DNA of 64,000 nt from Yoonia vestfoldensis SKA53 (GTDB lineage: Bacteria; Pseudomonadota; Alphaproteobacteria; Rhodobacterales; Rhodobacteraceae): NCBI RefSeq assembly GCF_000152785.1, contig NZ_CH672414.1, forward strand, positions 1,667,154-1,731,153, read 5' to 3'. Of the stretch, positions 9,434-20,415 are shown piece by piece; position 1 is the first letter of the stretch; each line of letters starts with the position of its first letter. A model generated the notes under the pieces. The model was given only the letters and a program-made list of their open reading frames with translations, was not told the origin of the DNA and did no database searches. The position numbers and the translations under genes are program-made.

Positions 9434-11110
9434 CTAGAACAAGCCTTCGATCTGGCCATCCTCGTTCAGCATGATCGTTTCCGCCGATGGCACGCGCGGC
9501 AGGCCCGGCATGGTCATGATCTCGCCACAGATGGCGACGATGAAACCGGCCCCGGCGCTCAGCCGGACCTCGCGCACGGGGATGGTGAACCCCGTGGGCG
9601 CGCCGCGCCTTTCGGGATCAGTGGTGAAACTATATTGCGTCTTGGCCATGCAGACGGGCAGATGGCCGTATCCCTGATTTTCCCATTGCGCCAGCTGATC
9701 ACGGATCTTGTCATCAGCAATAACGCCATCGGCGCGATAGATCTTTTGCGCGATGGTCTGCATCTTGTCGAACAGGGGCATCGCATCGGGATAGATCGGC
9801 GCGAAATTGGCAGCATCCAGATCCGCGATCTCGGCGACGCGGGTCGCAAGGTCGATGATCCCCGCAGATCCCTGCGCCCAGTGTTTGCACAATAAAGCCT
9901 CGGACCCCTGAGACGCTACATAGGCCTTGACGGCATCCACCTCTGCCTCAGTGTCCGAGACAAAATGGTTAATCGCGACGATGACAGGAACACCGAACGA
10001 TTTGACGTTCTCGATGTGACGGCCAAGGTTGGCGCATCCCGCCTGCACTGCGGCGACATTTTCAAACCCCAGATCGGCCTTGGCGACACCGCCGTTCATC
10101 TTCATCGCGCGCACTGTGGCCACGACGACAACGCAGGCAGGTGCGATCCCCGCCTTGCGGCATTTGATATTCATAAACTTCTCAGCACCCAGATCGGCCC
10201 CAAAGCCGGCCTCGGTCACGACATAATCCGCCAGTTTCAGCGCGGTCGTCGTCGCCGTCACCGAATTGCAGCCATGCGCGATATTGGCAAAGGGGCCGCC
10301 ATGGACAAAGGCGGGGTTGTTTTCCAAAGTCTGCACAAGGTTTGGTTGCAGCGCATCTTTCAACAACACTGTCATCGCGCCATCCGCTTTCAGGTCGCGG
10401 CAGTAAACGGGCGTCTTGTCGCGACGATAAGCGACGATGATATCACCCAGCCGCTTTTGCAGATCAGCCAGATTGCGGGCCAGACACAGGATCGCCATGA
10501 CCTCGGACGCGACGGTGATGTCGAACCCTGCCTCGCGGGGGAAACCATTGGCAACACCGCCCAATGATGCCGTGATCTGGCGCAGGGCGCGGTCGTTCAT
10601 ATCCATCACACGCCGCCAGACGACACGACGGATGTCGATATCCAGCGTATTGCCCCAATAGACATGGTTGTCGATCATCGCCGCCAAAAGGTTATGGGCC
10701 GATGTGATTGCATGAAAATCGCCGGTGAAATGCAGGTTCATATCTTCCATCGGGATCACCTGCGCATAACCGCCGCCCGCCGCACCGCCCTTCATCCCGA
10801 AACAAGGACCAAGCGAGGCTTCGCGGATACAAACCACCGCCTTCTTGCCGATCGCGTTCAACCCGTCGCCAAGGCCCACAGTCGTGGTAGTCTTGCCCTC
10901 GCCCGCAGGTGTCGGGTTGATCGCGGTCACAAGGATCAGCTTGCCGTCGGGGCGGTCCTGCACGGCGTCAATCAGGCGCTGGCTGACCTTGGCCTTGTCA
11001 TGACCGTAAGGGACAAGATCATCGCTGTGGATACCCAGCTTGGCGCCAATGTCCTGAATAGGGCGCTTGGTTGCCGCGCGGGCGATCTCGATATCGGATT
11101 TGACTGCCAT
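9434..11110 (-). CDS. fhs: Formate-tetrahydrofolate ligase
   Basis: 558-residue ATP-dependent ligase that makes 10-formyl-THF from formate and THF. The P-loop '[18 protein letters not shown]' and the '[21 protein letters not shown]' block are diagnostic. The ATG at 11110 is preferred, with AGGA eight bases before it; an in-frame ATG at 11134 also has an AGAGG but only two bases away. With folD it supplies C1 units for purine synthesis or oxidises C1 groups released by methylotrophic substrates, as is common in marine Rhodobacterales. Confidence 0.97.
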   Translation of the reverse strand: MAVKSDIEIARAATKRPIQDIGAKLGIHSDDLVPYGHDKAKVSQRLIDAVQDRPDGKLILVTAINPTPAGEGKTTTTVGLGDGLNAIGKKAVVCIREASLGPCFGMKGGAAGGGYAQVIPMEDMNLHFTGDFHAITSAHNLLAAMIDNHVYWGNTLDIDIRRVVWRRVMDMNDRALRQITASLGGVANGFPREAGFDITVASEVMAILCLARNLADLQKRLGDIIVAYRRDKTPVYCRDLKADGAMTVLLKDALQPNLVQTLENNPAFVHGGPFANIAHGCNSVTATTTALKLADYVVTEAGFGADLGAEKFMNIKCRKAGIAPACVVVVATVRAMKMNGGVAKADLGFENVAAVQAGCANLGRHIENVKSFGVPVIVAINHFVSDTEAEVDAVKAYVASQGSEALLCKHWAQGSAGIIDLATRVAEIADLDAANFAPIYPDAMPLFDKMQTIAQKIYRADGVIADDKIRDQLAQWENQGYGHLPVCMAKTQYSFTTDPERRGAPTGFTIPVREVRLSAGAGFIVAICGEIMTMPGLPRVPSAETIMLNEDGQIEGLF

Positions 11111-11213
11111 GTGATCTTTCCTGTTGCTGGCCATGTCCTCTTTGTTAAAGAGGCGCTCTTGCCTGCTGTCCCCCGATTGCGACGCAATCCGTCCCGACAG
11201 CGGCGGGAGAGGG

Positions 11214-11792
11214 TCAGGGCTGCCAGCTTCGCTGGCCCGGCACATGCAGCGTGACCGCATCGCCGACACGCACAAAGCCTTCGCGTTCGACCCAGGCGGT
11301 GACACCGCGCCTGCCCTTGGCCGCCGCCTTGAACCGGTCGCCCGCCCCCGGATGGTCGGCGTTGATTGCCTTGGCAGGCAAATGGCAAGGCTGGTTTTCC
11401 ATATCGACGACAATCACAGATCCGTCCGGAAATTGCAGGCGCGACGACGGCGGCAGATGCGTGAAATCGGGAATGCCGCGCACCACCAGCGACGCGCCCG
11501 CATAGGCCGGATCAAGATCGTCCAGCCCGCAATCAGCGGCGATCAGCGCCAATTCCTCGGCGGACATGACGCAAAGCTGGCGCACGTTGCGAATCTGCGT
11601 GCCGCGCGGATGCTGGCTGATCACGCGCGAACAGGACGGGCGGGTCAAACCGCCATGCGCCTCGCCGGGGATACCGGCATAGGTAAGCCGCGCATCCTGT
11701 ACGGCAACGGATGTGAGGGCGGCATCACGGTCCGGCACAAGACCCAGCCAGACAACTTCGCCGATGGTCTCAGTCTTCTTTAACGCGGGCAT
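11214..11792 (-). CDS. MOSC-domain protein
   Basis: 192-residue protein with a MOSC (molybdenum cofactor sulfurase C-terminal) fold: '[14 protein letters not shown]' near the N-terminus, '[11 protein letters not shown]', and '[21 protein letters not shown]' at the C-terminal end. A strong AGGAGG stands 6 bases before the ATG at 11792. Stand-alone MOSC proteins bind or transfer sulfur and often act with molybdoenzymes; the partner is not visible here. It reads toward fhs with a gap of 103 bases. Confidence 0.85.
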   Translation of the reverse strand: MPALKKTETIGEVVWLGLVPDRDAALTSVAVQDARLTYAGIPGEAHGGLTRPSCSRVISQHPRGTQIRNVRQLCVMSAEELALIAADCGLDDLDPAYAGASLVVRGIPDFTHLPPSSRLQFPDGSVIVVDMENQPCHLPAKAINADHPGAGDRFKAAAKGRRGVTAWVEREGFVRVGDAVTLHVPGQRSWQP

Positions 11793-11847
11793 CGCGGTCC
11801 TCCTGCTGCTGGCGCAACATTGGCCGCGCGGGGCGCGAAAAGACAAG

Positions 11848-11881
11848 TCATCTTCCGAGAAAAAATATCCCCGCCGGAGGC
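11848..11881 (+). repeat. Copy 2 of the 34-bp intergenic repeat
   Basis: TCATCTTCCGAG, then AAATATCCCC and CCGGAGGC, in the same order and over exactly the same 34 bases as copy 1. It lies between the MOSC gene and the ftsH terminator. Read on the minus strand it is a G/C-rich block followed by a run of T residues. Confidence 0.72.
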
Positions 11882-11914
11882 ATCCGGCACCGCAAGGGCC
11901 GGAGCAGCAACGCA

Positions 11915-11940
11915 AAACGCCGCCCCGTGGGGCGGCGTTT
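11915..11940 (-). terminator. Rho-independent terminator of ftsH
   Basis: Perfect inverted repeat AAACGCCGCCCC / GGGGCGGCGTTT with a 2-base loop. It begins 6 bases after the ftsH stop codon and is followed on the minus strand by T residues. It ends the ruv-tol-ftsH block on this side. Confidence 0.85.
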
Positions 11941-11946
11941 GATGTG

Positions 11947-13860
11947 TCAGACCGAAGGTTCCGGTTCCAGCCCGCCATCAGGCGCGCGCGGCTTTTTCGG
12001 CTTGGTCTTGGGGATCGCCGTGACCGACGAGCCTGCGGACGGCGGCGTGCCACCCTTGTCGTCGCTTGCATGCGGCAATTCACCCGCCATGACGCGCTTG
12101 ATCTCGTCTCCTGTCAGGGTTTCGTATTCCAACAGACCCTGCGCCAGACGCTCGAACTCTTCATTCTTTTCGGTGATGATCTTGTAGGCAAGTTCATAGC
12201 CATCCTGAATGAACCGGCGGACCTCTTCCTCGATCATGACCTTGGTATCGGCCGACACCGACAGACCGGCGGTGTTGCCCTGATAGCCTTCATGCGCCTC
12301 GGCATAATCGATATTGCCGATCTTGTCGGACATGCCCCAGCGCAACACCATTGCACGGGCCAGCTGGCTGGCCTGCTGGATGTCACCGGCTGGGCCGTTG
12401 CTGACAGAATCGGGGCCGTATTTGATGATCTCGGCCGCCTTGCCCGCCATCGTCATCGCAAGACGCTGGTGGCATTCATCCTTGAACATGTTCAAGCGGT
12501 CGATTTCCGGCAGGCTCATCACCATGCCCAGCGCACCACCGCGCGGGATGATTGTGGCCTTGTAGACGGGGTCGCATTTGGGCAGTGAAATCCCGACGAT
12601 CGCATGGCCGGCCTCGTGATAGGCGGTCATTTCTTTTTGCTCGGCAGTCATGACCATCGACCGGCGTTCGGCCCCCATCATCACCTTGTCCTTGGCCGAT
12701 TCGAAATCGACCATGGTCACGAAACGGCGACCCACACGGGCGGCCATCAAAGCAGCCTCGTTCACAAGGTTCGCCAGATCGGCCCCCGAAAACCCCGGCG
12801 AGCCGCGTGCGATGATCCGCAGGTCGACATCAGGACCCAGCGGAACCTTGCGCGCATGCACGCCCAAAATCTTTTCGCGGCCTTTGATATCGGGGTTCGG
12901 CACGGTGACTTGACGGTCAAAACGACCCGGACGCAGCAGGGCTGGGTCCAGCACGTCGCGCCGGTTGGTGGCGGCGACGATAATCACGCCTTCGTTCGCC
13001 TCGAACCCGTCCATTTCGACCAAAAGCTGGTTCAGCGTCTGTTCGCGTTCGTCATTGCCACCGCCCATGCCGACACCGCGCGCACGGCCCACAGCGTCGA
13101 TTTCGTCGATGAACACGATACAGGGTGCGTTCTTTTTGGCCTGCTCGAACATGTCGCGGACACGGCTTGCACCGACACCGACGAACATTTCCACAAAGTC
13201 AGAGCCCGAGATGGTGAAGAACGGCACGCCTGCTTCGCCCGCGATGGCGCGCGCCAGCAAGGTCTTACCGGTACCCGGAGGACCGACAAGCAGCGCGCCT
13301 TTGGGGATCTTGCCGCCAAGGCGGCTGAATTTCTGCGGGTTGCGCAGGAATTCGACGATCTCTTCCAATTCTTCCTTGGCCTCGTCGATCCCGGCCACGT
13401 CGTCAAACGTCACGCGGCCCGATTTCTCGGTCAACAGCTTGGCTTTCGATTTGCCGAAACCCATCGCCCCGCCTTTGCCGCCGCCCTGCATCCGGTTCAT
13501 GAAATAGACCCAGACACCAATCAACAGAACGAACGGCAACAGGCTGACAAGGAATGACTGGAACACGGATGTTTCCTGGCTCCGCGCCTCGAACGGGACA
13601 TTGGCGCCGATCAACAGGTTGGTGATTTCCGCATCCGACGGTGCGATGGTGGAATAGGTCCGCCCGGCCTCGGAATAGCGGACACGCTCGCCGTCGATCA
13701 CGGCATCGGTCACGCGGCCAGACTGAACGGCCTCGACAAAGGTGGAAAAGCTGCGCGCATCGCCGCCGGTGGCACCGGGGGGGCTGCTGAACAGGTTGAA
13801 TAAGGCCAGGACCATCAAGAACATGACGACCCAAAAGACCATGTTGCGTGCGTTACCCAA
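11947..13860 (-). CDS. ftsH: ATP-dependent zinc metalloprotease FtsH
   Basis: 637-residue membrane-anchored AAA protease that degrades misassembled membrane proteins and short-lived regulators. Two membrane helices (about 8-24 and 102-121) flank the periplasmic domain. Walker A GPPGTGKT is at 193-200, Walker B FIDEID at 250-255, and the zinc site HEAGH at 415-419. It follows tilS by 108 bases; a possible heat-shock-type promoter lies in that gap, and a strong terminator follows the stop. Confidence 0.98.
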   Translation of the reverse strand: MGNARNMVFWVVMFLMVLALFNLFSSPPGATGGDARSFSTFVEAVQSGRVTDAVIDGERVRYSEAGRTYSTIAPSDAEITNLLIGANVPFEARSQETSVFQSFLVSLLPFVLLIGVWVYFMNRMQGGGKGGAMGFGKSKAKLLTEKSGRVTFDDVAGIDEAKEELEEIVEFLRNPQKFSRLGGKIPKGALLVGPPGTGKTLLARAIAGEAGVPFFTISGSDFVEMFVGVGASRVRDMFEQAKKNAPCIVFIDEIDAVGRARGVGMGGGNDEREQTLNQLLVEMDGFEANEGVIIVAATNRRDVLDPALLRPGRFDRQVTVPNPDIKGREKILGVHARKVPLGPDVDLRIIARGSPGFSGADLANLVNEAALMAARVGRRFVTMVDFESAKDKVMMGAERRSMVMTAEQKEMTAYHEAGHAIVGISLPKCDPVYKATIIPRGGALGMVMSLPEIDRLNMFKDECHQRLAMTMAGKAAEIIKYGPDSVSNGPAGDIQQASQLARAMVLRWGMSDKIGNIDYAEAHEGYQGNTAGLSVSADTKVMIEEEVRRFIQDGYELAYKIITEKNEEFERLAQGLLEYETLTGDEIKRVMAGELPHASDDKGGTPPSAGSSVTAIPKTKPKKPRAPDGGLEPEPSV

Positions 13861-13913
13861 GGGGGACTCCTATCACATCGTCAAACAGGCGACAGACTCG
13901 TGCCTGCGTGGTT

Positions 13914-13947
13914 ACTCCTAGAATAGGGACAAACCGCCAATCTTCAA
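13914..13947 (-). promoter_or_regulatory. Possible RpoH-type promoter of ftsH
   Basis: On the minus strand TTGAAG is followed 13-14 bases later by CCCTATTCTAG, close to the alphaproteobacterial heat-shock consensus (CTTGAA and CYTATNT). It also reads as a weak sigma70 site (TTGAAG, 16 bases, TATTCT). It lies 54 bases before the ftsH start, and ftsH is a heat-shock gene in many bacteria. No experiment or alignment supports it. Confidence 0.4.
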
Positions 13948-13968
13948 TGCGCAAAGCCGCGCGCAGGG

Positions 13969-15171
13969 CTAGTCCGCGACAATCTGCGCGGACCAATCAC
14001 CCCCGAAACCCGCCAAGGGTGCAGAAACCAGCGTCTGATCACGCCAGACGGCAGGTGTGGCCTGCAAAGACCGGCGCGGCAGACCGCTGCGGCGCCAGTC
14101 GCAACACAGCTCGATCCCCGCCCCCAGCGCGCGCAGTTGCAGGTCGGGGGCATGTGGTCCCGACAGCCGCCAGCGTGCATCCCAGAGCGCGGTCGTGGGG
14201 GTAACGATCTGCGCCACGGCCTGCGGCTCGCGGCTGACGCGCAGGACGGGTCCGTCAAAAGTCATCAGACAACCGCCAAGCGTGACGCCCTGCCCTTGCA
14301 GCAAGGCGTGCATCAGGCGCTGCTGTTCATCCTTGCGTGGCGGGGTGATCCGCCGATGCACCCGTTCCATCGCGGCCAACACCAGCCGGCGGGCCTGTTC
14401 GCGCGACAGATCGCGCAGGGCCAGCATGATCAGCACATCCCCGCTCTGCGGCATCATCACAGCGGCTGCCAGATCAGCGGTGCCACGGTCCAGCGCCTCG
14501 GTGGCTGTCGCCATATGCTGCGCGACCTGCCCCAGCGTCTGAGACGTCAGCCCCAATTCGGCCAATGTATCCGCCGCTTGCCTGATCCTGATCCGTTCAT
14601 AAGCGGGGTCGTCATTGCTAGGATCATCGCACCAGACGCGGCCTGTCGCCACCAGATAGGCGCGCAATGCCACCCGTGTGACCTGCAACAAGGGCCGGTG
14701 ATAATGCAGGCCATCGCGCGACATCACAGCCGCCATCCCCGCCAGCCCGCCGACCCCCGCACCACGCGCCAGTGCCATGACGATTGTTTCCGCCTGATCA
14801 TCGGCCGTATGCCCAAGCGCAATATTGGCGACCCCCGCGGCGCGCGCCCAATCCGCCAACAAGCCATAGCGCGCGCGGCGCGCCTGATCCTGCAAGTTGC
14901 CGCGCCGGTCCCAGCCGGTCCATTTTAATGTCTGATGCGGCAGGCCGTAACTGGTACAAATATCTGCAACCATCCCGCATTCAGCCGCACTTTCAGGCCG
15001 CAGGCCGTGATCAACGGACGCCACGCTGATCCGCCCGCCAATCGCGGCGGCCAGATGCAACAGCGCAATGGAATCGCCGCCCCCCGACACCGCAAGCCCG
15101 ACCGGCGTGCCGCCTTGCAGCAATTGGGCAAAACCGGGCGCAAGCATTGGAGGCAGCGGCGCTACTGACAT
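13969..15171 (-). CDS. tilS: tRNA(Ile)-lysidine synthetase TilS
   Basis: 400-residue N-type ATP pyrophosphatase that converts C34 of the CAU-anticodon tRNA-Ile to lysidine. The PP-loop SGGGDS is at 29-34, and 'VDHGLRPESAAE' and 'GHTADDQAETIVMALARGAG' are TilS blocks. The ATG at 15171 overlaps the end of cpoB by 10 bases, so translation is probably coupled. The tilS-ftsH order is widely conserved. Confidence 0.94.
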   Translation of the reverse strand: MSVAPLPPMLAPGFAQLLQGGTPVGLAVSGGGDSIALLHLAAAIGGRISVASVDHGLRPESAAECGMVADICTSYGLPHQTLKWTGWDRRGNLQDQARRARYGLLADWARAAGVANIALGHTADDQAETIVMALARGAGVGGLAGMAAVMSRDGLHYHRPLLQVTRVALRAYLVATGRVWCDDPSNDDPAYERIRIRQAADTLAELGLTSQTLGQVAQHMATATEALDRGTADLAAAVMMPQSGDVLIMLALRDLSREQARRLVLAAMERVHRRITPPRKDEQQRLMHALLQGQGVTLGGCLMTFDGPVLRVSREPQAVAQIVTPTTALWDARWRLSGPHAPDLQLRALGAGIELCCDWRRSGLPRRSLQATPAVWRDQTLVSAPLAGFGGDWSAQIVAD

Positions 15172-15983
15172 CCCAGGTTTTGCATCGCGGTCTGCGCATC
15201 CCCGACAGCAGGGTTGCCTGCAAACCGCACGCCCACTTCGGCCAGCGTCAGGCAAGCATCCTGCGTTTGCCCGATTGCTCCCAACGACGCACCCAGCCGG
15301 ACCAGTGATTGCGCGGCACGCTGTCCCGCAGGATCAGCCGAAAAGGATTCCAGAAAGGCGCGTGCTGCACCGGTGTCTTCACCCAAGGCCGCAAGCGCCT
15401 GTCCACGAATGAACGCAGCCTCTGGCGCTAAGGGGCTACCCGGATAGGTCGTGCCAAAGGTCGATAGCTGATCCACGGCGCCGCGAAAGTCACCCGAGGC
15501 GAGCGCCTCCTGCGCGCGCCGGATGTCATCTTGTTCGCCGATGGCCACGGCAGGGCCGCCCGTCACGGGCGGTGGATTGGCAACGGGCACGCCCGCCGAA
15601 TTATCGACACCGCCCAACGACGGCGTATCGCCAAGATTGGCGATATCGCAGCCTTGTTCCAGTTCGCACAGCCGGAATTCCAGATCACCGATACGGTTCG
15701 TGCCGTCCACGGTGATGCGGTTTACCCGAAATTCAAGCTCCTCGGCTTTCGAGGTAAGGCGCTGCAACTCTGCCTCGATTGCGTCAAGCCGGTCCAGCGG
15801 TGTCGCCCCGGCAACACCTGTCGGTAAGGTTCCGGTCGTTGATAATTCTGTGCGCAGGCGCTGCACATCGACATAAAGTGCGGTCAGTTGCTGGCGGATA
15901 TCCGCCAGCGTCTCGTCCTGTGCAGAGGCAGGCAGGGGGGCCAATAGAATGGCACAAACGGCAAGAATACGGTGCAGCATCAT
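15162..15983 (-). CDS. cpoB: Tol-Pal system protein CpoB (YbgF)
   Basis: 273-residue periplasmic protein of the Tol-Pal system. A signal peptide ('HRILAVCAILLAPLPASA', cleavage before Gln-Asp) is followed by a coiled-coil segment (about 25-90), a Gly/Pro/Ala linker and C-terminal TPR-like repeats ('ALASGDFRGAVDQLSTFGTTYP' onward). In E. coli CpoB coordinates Tol activity with peptidoglycan synthesis at division. The ATG at 15983 is chosen because an in-frame extension would place about 30 polar residues before the signal peptide. It starts 17 bases after pal. Confidence 0.88.
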   Translation of the reverse strand: MMLHRILAVCAILLAPLPASAQDETLADIRQQLTALYVDVQRLRTELSTTGTLPTGVAGATPLDRLDAIEAELQRLTSKAEELEFRVNRITVDGTNRIGDLEFRLCELEQGCDIANLGDTPSLGGVDNSAGVPVANPPPVTGGPAVAIGEQDDIRRAQEALASGDFRGAVDQLSTFGTTYPGSPLAPEAAFIRGQALAALGEDTGAARAFLESFSADPAGQRAAQSLVRLGASLGAIGQTQDACLTLAEVGVRFAGNPAVGDAQTAMQNLGCQ

Positions 15984-16000
15984 CGGCCCCCGGGTCTGGA

Positions 16001-16531
16001 TCAGCTGGTCATCGCCGAGAACGACAAAACCGTGACGGCACGGCGGTTTTGCGAATAACACGCCTCGTTGGAACAAACCTCGATCGGGCGCTCCTTGCCA
16101 TAGCTGGTCACTTCGAGACGGGCTGACGGGACGCCGCGCGACACGAGGTATTCGCGCACGGCATTGGCGCGGCGGAAGCCAAGTGCAAGGTTGTATTCAC
16201 GGGTACCCTGTTCGTCGGCGTGGCCTTCGATAACGGCGCGGTAATCGGCATTGGTCAGCAGCCATTGGGCTTGCCCATCCAGAATGGTGCGCCCTTCGGG
16301 GCTGATCGTGGACTGATCAATGGCGAACAACACGCGGTCGCCGATGGTTTGGTTAAAAAACGCCGGGCTGCGCGGGTCGCTCGCGGAGCCTGCCATACCG
16401 GTCGTGGCGTCGAAACCGCCAGCACCAGCACCAGCACCGCCTGCGCCACCGGCACCAAAGCGGTTGGGATTGGTACAGGCTGCGGTTGCCAGCACCAAAA
16501 GCAAGAGTGTTGCCTTTGTCATCATCTTCAT
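16001..16531 (-). CDS. pal: Peptidoglycan-associated lipoprotein Pal
   Basis: 176-residue outer-membrane lipoprotein that binds peptidoglycan and TolB. It has a lipoprotein signal with lipobox TAAC (Cys19), a Gly/Ala-rich linker (about 25-40) and a C-terminal OmpA domain with 'IEGHADEQGTREYNLALGFRR' and 'SYGKERP'. It lies between tolB and cpoB as in the canonical tol-pal operon. Confidence 0.95.
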   Translation of the reverse strand: MKMMTKATLLLLVLATAACTNPNRFGAGGAGGAGAGAGGFDATTGMAGSASDPRSPAFFNQTIGDRVLFAIDQSTISPEGRTILDGQAQWLLTNADYRAVIEGHADEQGTREYNLALGFRRANAVREYLVSRGVPSARLEVTSYGKERPIEVCSNEACYSQNRRAVTVLSFSAMTS

Positions 16532-16609
16532 GGGGTAATCCTGTTTATCTGCTCATTTTCATCAGTATAGCACGGCTATCGGTGTCTGGGAACGGCTTGT
16601 GCCGTCCGG

Positions 16610-17926
16610 TCACGGCTGTAATGGCCCCCAAGACGCATCGGATGCAGCACTCTGGATCGGGACAGCCCGTAGGTTGCGCCCCGAAATATCGACCGAATAA
16701 AGCGCGCTCGCCCCATCGGCCCCCTGCGTTTCGCGGGTGAACATGATGACCCGGCCATTGGGCGACCATGTCGGCGCTTCGTCAAGAAAGGACGAGGTCA
16801 GCAAACGTTCCTCGGATCCGTCGGTGCGCATCACGCCGATGTGGAACCGCCCGGCATTCTGCTTTGTGAACGCCACCAGATCACCGCGCGGCGACCAGAC
16901 CGGCGTGGAATACCGCCCCTCGCCAAAGGAAATCCGGCGCGCGTCGCCACCCGTGGATGACATGATATAAAGCTGCTGGCTGCCAGACCGGTCGCTTTCA
17001 AACACGATCTGCGATCCGTCGGGCGACAGGCTGGGGGCCGTATCGATCGAGGGTGTGGCGGTCAGGCGCACATGCTGGCCCGTGTCCAGATCGGTGCGAT
17101 AGATATCGGTCGTCGCGCCATTCGACAGGCTATAGATCACCTGCCGCCCGTCGCGCGAAAACCGCGGGCTGAACGACATCTCGCCGGGGGCTGTCGCGAT
17201 CTGGCGGCGCGCGACATCGGCGACATCCAGCAGGTTGATGCGCGGAAAGCCAGATTCAAAGCTGGTGTAAAGCACCTGATCGCCGCGTGGCGAAAACCGC
17301 GGGGCCAAAACGATGCTGCTGCTATCGGTCAGAAATTGGACGTTCGCACCATCATAATCCATCACCGCCAACCGCTTGAGCCGGTTATCCTTGGGGCCGC
17401 TTTCGGCGACAAACACCACGCGGCTGTCGAAATAGCCACCTTCGCCGGTGATCCGGCTATAGACGGCGTCGGACACTTTGTGACCCATCCGCCGCCAGCC
17501 CGCGGTCGTGCCCGCGAATTGCAATCCACCGCCCAGCTCTTGCCCGGAAAATACATCGAACAAGCGGAATTTCACGTTGACCTGATCACCAGTCATGCTG
17601 ACCGCACCGATGACCAGCGCCTGCGCGTTCACAGCGCGCCAATCGGCAAAGGCGACCGGCTGCGCAAAAGACCCCACCTGCGAGATAAAGGCACTGGCCG
17701 GTACTTCGCGGAACAGCCCGGTGCCGGACAGGTTTTGCGCAACAAGGCGCGTCAGCTCAGAGGCAAGCTGGCCCGCCTGCGGCGTTTCCGCCTCGAACGA
17801 CGGAACGGCAAAGGTGATCGGCTCGATCACCCCATCCGTGATCGTCAGGCGCAAAGGCCCCCCCTGCGCGAAGGCAGGACCCGCGAACATCAGCGCGATC
17901 AGCAACGTCAAAATTCTTTTCATCAT
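16610..17926 (-). CDS. tolB: Tol-Pal periplasmic protein TolB
   Basis: 438-residue periplasmic beta-propeller protein. The signal peptide ('[17 protein letters not shown]') is followed by the TolB N-domain and a propeller with repeated WD-like strands: '[17 protein letters not shown]', '[15 protein letters not shown]', '[20 protein letters not shown]' and '[15 protein letters not shown]'. It connects Pal with TolA. It follows tolA by 100 bases and precedes pal by 78. Confidence 0.97.
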   Translation of the reverse strand: MMKRILTLLIALMFAGPAFAQGGPLRLTITDGVIEPITFAVPSFEAETPQAGQLASELTRLVAQNLSGTGLFREVPASAFISQVGSFAQPVAFADWRAVNAQALVIGAVSMTGDQVNVKFRLFDVFSGQELGGGLQFAGTTAGWRRMGHKVSDAVYSRITGEGGYFDSRVVFVAESGPKDNRLKRLAVMDYDGANVQFLTDSSSIVLAPRFSPRGDQVLYTSFESGFPRINLLDVADVARRQIATAPGEMSFSPRFSRDGRQVIYSLSNGATTDIYRTDLDTGQHVRLTATPSIDTAPSLSPDGSQIVFESDRSGSQQLYIMSSTGGDARRISFGEGRYSTPVWSPRGDLVAFTKQNAGRFHIGVMRTDGSEERLLTSSFLDEAPTWSPNGRVIMFTRETQGADGASALYSVDISGRNLRAVPIQSAASDASWGPLQP

Positions 17927-18026
17927 CTTTGCCTCTTTCGCTGTCGGTACTGCATCCCGACAGCATCATTCCTGATCGTTGCGGGCGATCCGCAGACAGC
18001 GGCGTGTACCCATATTGGTCGTTCTT

Positions 18027-19151
18027 TTATCTCAATCGCATACCGCTTGGGTCGAATGTAATCACAACTTCACGCCACTGGTCATATTTATCAGCGGGGA
18101 GCTGATATCCGCCACGCTGACAGCGCAGGATCGCGCGGCGGGCCGCCTCGAATGCCGTGCTGGTAGCAGATTGGTCGCCGTCAGACGACAACAAGCGCGG
18201 TTCGCCGTCCAGTGTTCCGTCACGGTTCAGGGTAAAGCCTACCTCGACGATCACGCGCGCGGCCACTGACCCCGGGTCAACATTCCAACAGCTGTTGACC
18301 GCGATGCGGAAACTGTCGCGTTCGGACCCTGTCATCGGGGGGCCAGCCTGCACGGCAGGTGCCGCACTGCTTGCGACGGCCGCAGCAAGCGCGTCTGCCA
18401 CGGCATCGCTGGTGTCGGGCACAGGTGCGGGTGTCGGCGCGGGGTCCGGCGTAGGTTCTGCGGTTGCAGTCTCTTGTTCGGGCGCGGGCGGCGCGGGGCG
18501 CGCCGGACGCGCGATAGGACGGATCGAAGTTTCGACCGCGCCGCGCGGGCGTTCGTCGGCGATGACGATTTCGGTCGCGGTCTGTTCGGGGGCGGTGGCC
18601 TGTTGTTCGGGAACGGCAACTTCGGCTGTGGCGGTTTCATCAGGCACGACTGCTTCGCGCGCGATGTCGGAGATCTGCGCATCGGGCGGGGGCGGCGCCG
18701 TTGGGGTCGAAGCGATCCGGTTCGCAGGGGCCTGCGTCGGGTCATCGCTGGGCGGCAGATCGGGCGCAGGCGCAGGCATCTCGGGCGGTGCAGGTGCTGC
18801 TGGGGCGGCATCTGTCACATCGGCAGGGGGCATTTCCGGCGCAGGCGGTGGTGGTGCTTCGCTCACGGGCGTTTCCACCGGTAGGGGCACCGGCGCGGGC
18901 TCTGGCGGGGTTTCCACGGCGGGCGGTGGCGGCGTCTGTTCGATCTGGGGCTGCACGGGAGCCGTGGGCGGGGCATCGCCGGGCGTCGGCGTGCGGGCCG
19001 CCATCATTTGTTCAAATTCCTCGCCGGACATGACGGAAACATCCATGACCTGCATCGGCAGCGGCTGCGATTGCATCCCCCACCCCAGCAAAAGCCAGCC
19101 GATCAACCCCAGATGGCCAACCGCAGAGATATACATGCCCGGCGTCTGCAT
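18027..19151 (-). CDS. tolA: TolA-like energy-transducing protein
   Basis: 374 residues with the TolA architecture: an N-terminal membrane helix ('ISAVGHLGLIGWLLLGWGM', about 7-25), a long low-complexity Pro/Ala/Glu-rich periplasmic arm (about 50-275), and a compact C-terminal domain ('RIAVNSCWNVDPGSVAARVI...'). The arm is proline-rich and not the Lys/Ala helix of E. coli TolA, as is usual in alphaproteobacteria. The ATG at 19151 follows the tolR stop by one base; a frame open to 19199 would overlap tolR and is not preferred. Confidence 0.87.
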   Translation of the reverse strand: MQTPGMYISAVGHLGLIGWLLLGWGMQSQPLPMQVMDVSVMSGEEFEQMMAARTPTPGDAPPTAPVQPQIEQTPPPPAVETPPEPAPVPLPVETPVSEAPPPPAPEMPPADVTDAAPAAPAPPEMPAPAPDLPPSDDPTQAPANRIASTPTAPPPPDAQISDIAREAVVPDETATAEVAVPEQQATAPEQTATEIVIADERPRGAVETSIRPIARPARPAPPAPEQETATAEPTPDPAPTPAPVPDTSDAVADALAAAVASSAAPAVQAGPPMTGSERDSFRIAVNSCWNVDPGSVAARVIVEVGFTLNRDGTLDGEPRLLSSDGDQSATSTAFEAARRAILRCQRGGYQLPADKYDQWREVVITFDPSGMRLR

Positions 19152-19152
19152 C

Positions 19153-19629
19153 TTATCCGTCGGCACCGTCAAAGGTTGGGCCGCCGATATCCGTGACAAG
19201 GCCGATGTCGGAAAATCCGCCCGCGTTCAGCGCGCCCATCACCTCGGCCACGCGGTTCCACGCATTGGCACCATCGGCGCGCAGGAAAATCTTGTTGCTG
19301 GTGCGTTCCGCGGCGATGGCGCGCAGGCGGGTCACAAGATCGGCAGGCGGCACTTCGGTTTCCTGGATCATCACGACACCTTGCGCGGTGATCGTCACGG
19401 TCAGCGGTTCTTCTTCGTCACCGGGCAGCGCAGTAGCAGCCGTTTGCGGCAGGTCTACCGGCACGCCCACGACAGACAATGGCGCTGCGACCATGAAGAT
19501 GATCAGCAACACCAGCATGATATCAACGAAAGGTGTGACATTGATCTCGGACATCGGCACGGCGCGGCGCTGGCGGCGGCGACCTCTGCCACCGCCGCCA
19601 TCGCTAGATTTCATGGCACCGGCACCCAT
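19153..19629 (-). CDS. tolR: Tol-Pal inner-membrane protein TolR
   Basis: 158-residue ExbD/TolR protein that with TolQ forms the proton-driven motor. After a basic glycine/arginine-rich N-terminus comes the single membrane helix 'VDIMLVLLIIFMVAAPL' holding the proton-carrying aspartate in 'TPFVD', then a periplasmic domain. The ATG at 19629 follows the tolQ stop by one base, which indicates translational coupling. Confidence 0.95.
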   Translation of the reverse strand: MGAGAMKSSDGGGGRGRRRQRRAVPMSEINVTPFVDIMLVLLIIFMVAAPLSVVGVPVDLPQTAATALPGDEEEPLTVTITAQGVVMIQETEVPPADLVTRLRAIAAERTSNKIFLRADGANAWNRVAEVMGALNAGGFSDIGLVTDIGGPTFDGADG

Positions 19630-19630
19630 G

Positions 19631-20305
19631 TCAGCTGTCCAATTGACGGCTGAGGATGGTGGCGAATTCATCGGCGAAAGCCTCATAGCCCGCGACGATC
19701 CGTTCACTGTCGGCGGACAGTTTGTTGTAATAGATGACCGCCGGAATTGCGGCCAACAGGCCCAGACCGGTGGCCAGCAACGCCTCGGCGATGCCGGGGG
19801 CGACGACGGCAAGATTGGTGTTCTGCGCCTCTGCAATCTCGATAAAGGCGTTCATGATCCCCCAGACAGTCCCGAACAGCCCGACGAAAGGGGCCGTCGA
19901 TCCGACTGTCGCCAGCACGGCAAGGCTTTTTTGCAGCCTTGCGGTTTCCTTGGCGATGGCCACATCCATCGACCGGTCGATACGCGCCGTCGCCCCCGCG
20001 ATCAGCCCGCCATCCTGCCGGTGCGACCTGCGCCATTCCAGCATACCGGCGGCGAATATCTTTTCAGACGCGCCATCGGGGTCGGGGCCGATCTGGTCGA
20101 ACAGCTGATCCAACGGTTCACCAGACCAGAAGGCGCGGTCAAATATCTCGGCCTCGGTGCGGGCGCGGCGATACTGGATCGTCTTGTCAACGATGATCGC
20201 CCAGCACCAGATGGATGCGAGGATCAGCATGATCATGACGAGTTTGACGATGATCGTGGCGCGCGCGAACAACGCCCACATTGTGAATTCGTGTGCTACT
20301 TCCAT
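19631..20305 (-). CDS. tolQ: Tol-Pal inner-membrane proton channel TolQ
   Basis: 224-residue MotA/TolQ/ExbB family protein with three membrane helices (about 15-35, 125-150, 165-190). The conserved block 'STAPFVGLFGTVWGIMNAF' and the second helix 'GIAEALLATGLGLLAAIPAV' are diagnostic. The ATG at 20305 with an AGCAGG upstream is preferred over an open frame to 20383. It is the first gene of tolQRAB-pal-cpoB. Confidence 0.95.
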   Translation of the reverse strand: MEVAHEFTMWALFARATIIVKLVMIMLILASIWCWAIIVDKTIQYRRARTEAEIFDRAFWSGEPLDQLFDQIGPDPDGASEKIFAAGMLEWRRSHRQDGGLIAGATARIDRSMDVAIAKETARLQKSLAVLATVGSTAPFVGLFGTVWGIMNAFIEIAEAQNTNLAVVAPGIAEALLATGLGLLAAIPAVIYYNKLSADSERIVAGYEAFADEFATILSRQLDS

Positions 20306-20415
20306 GTGCCTGCTCTGCCTGACGGCCCGGTTCGGGCTCAATTGAACCTTCAATACCGCAAAGCATAAGGCAAATCCAACCAAACCGGCATCACAAAGCC
20401 GAATTTGCCACTATT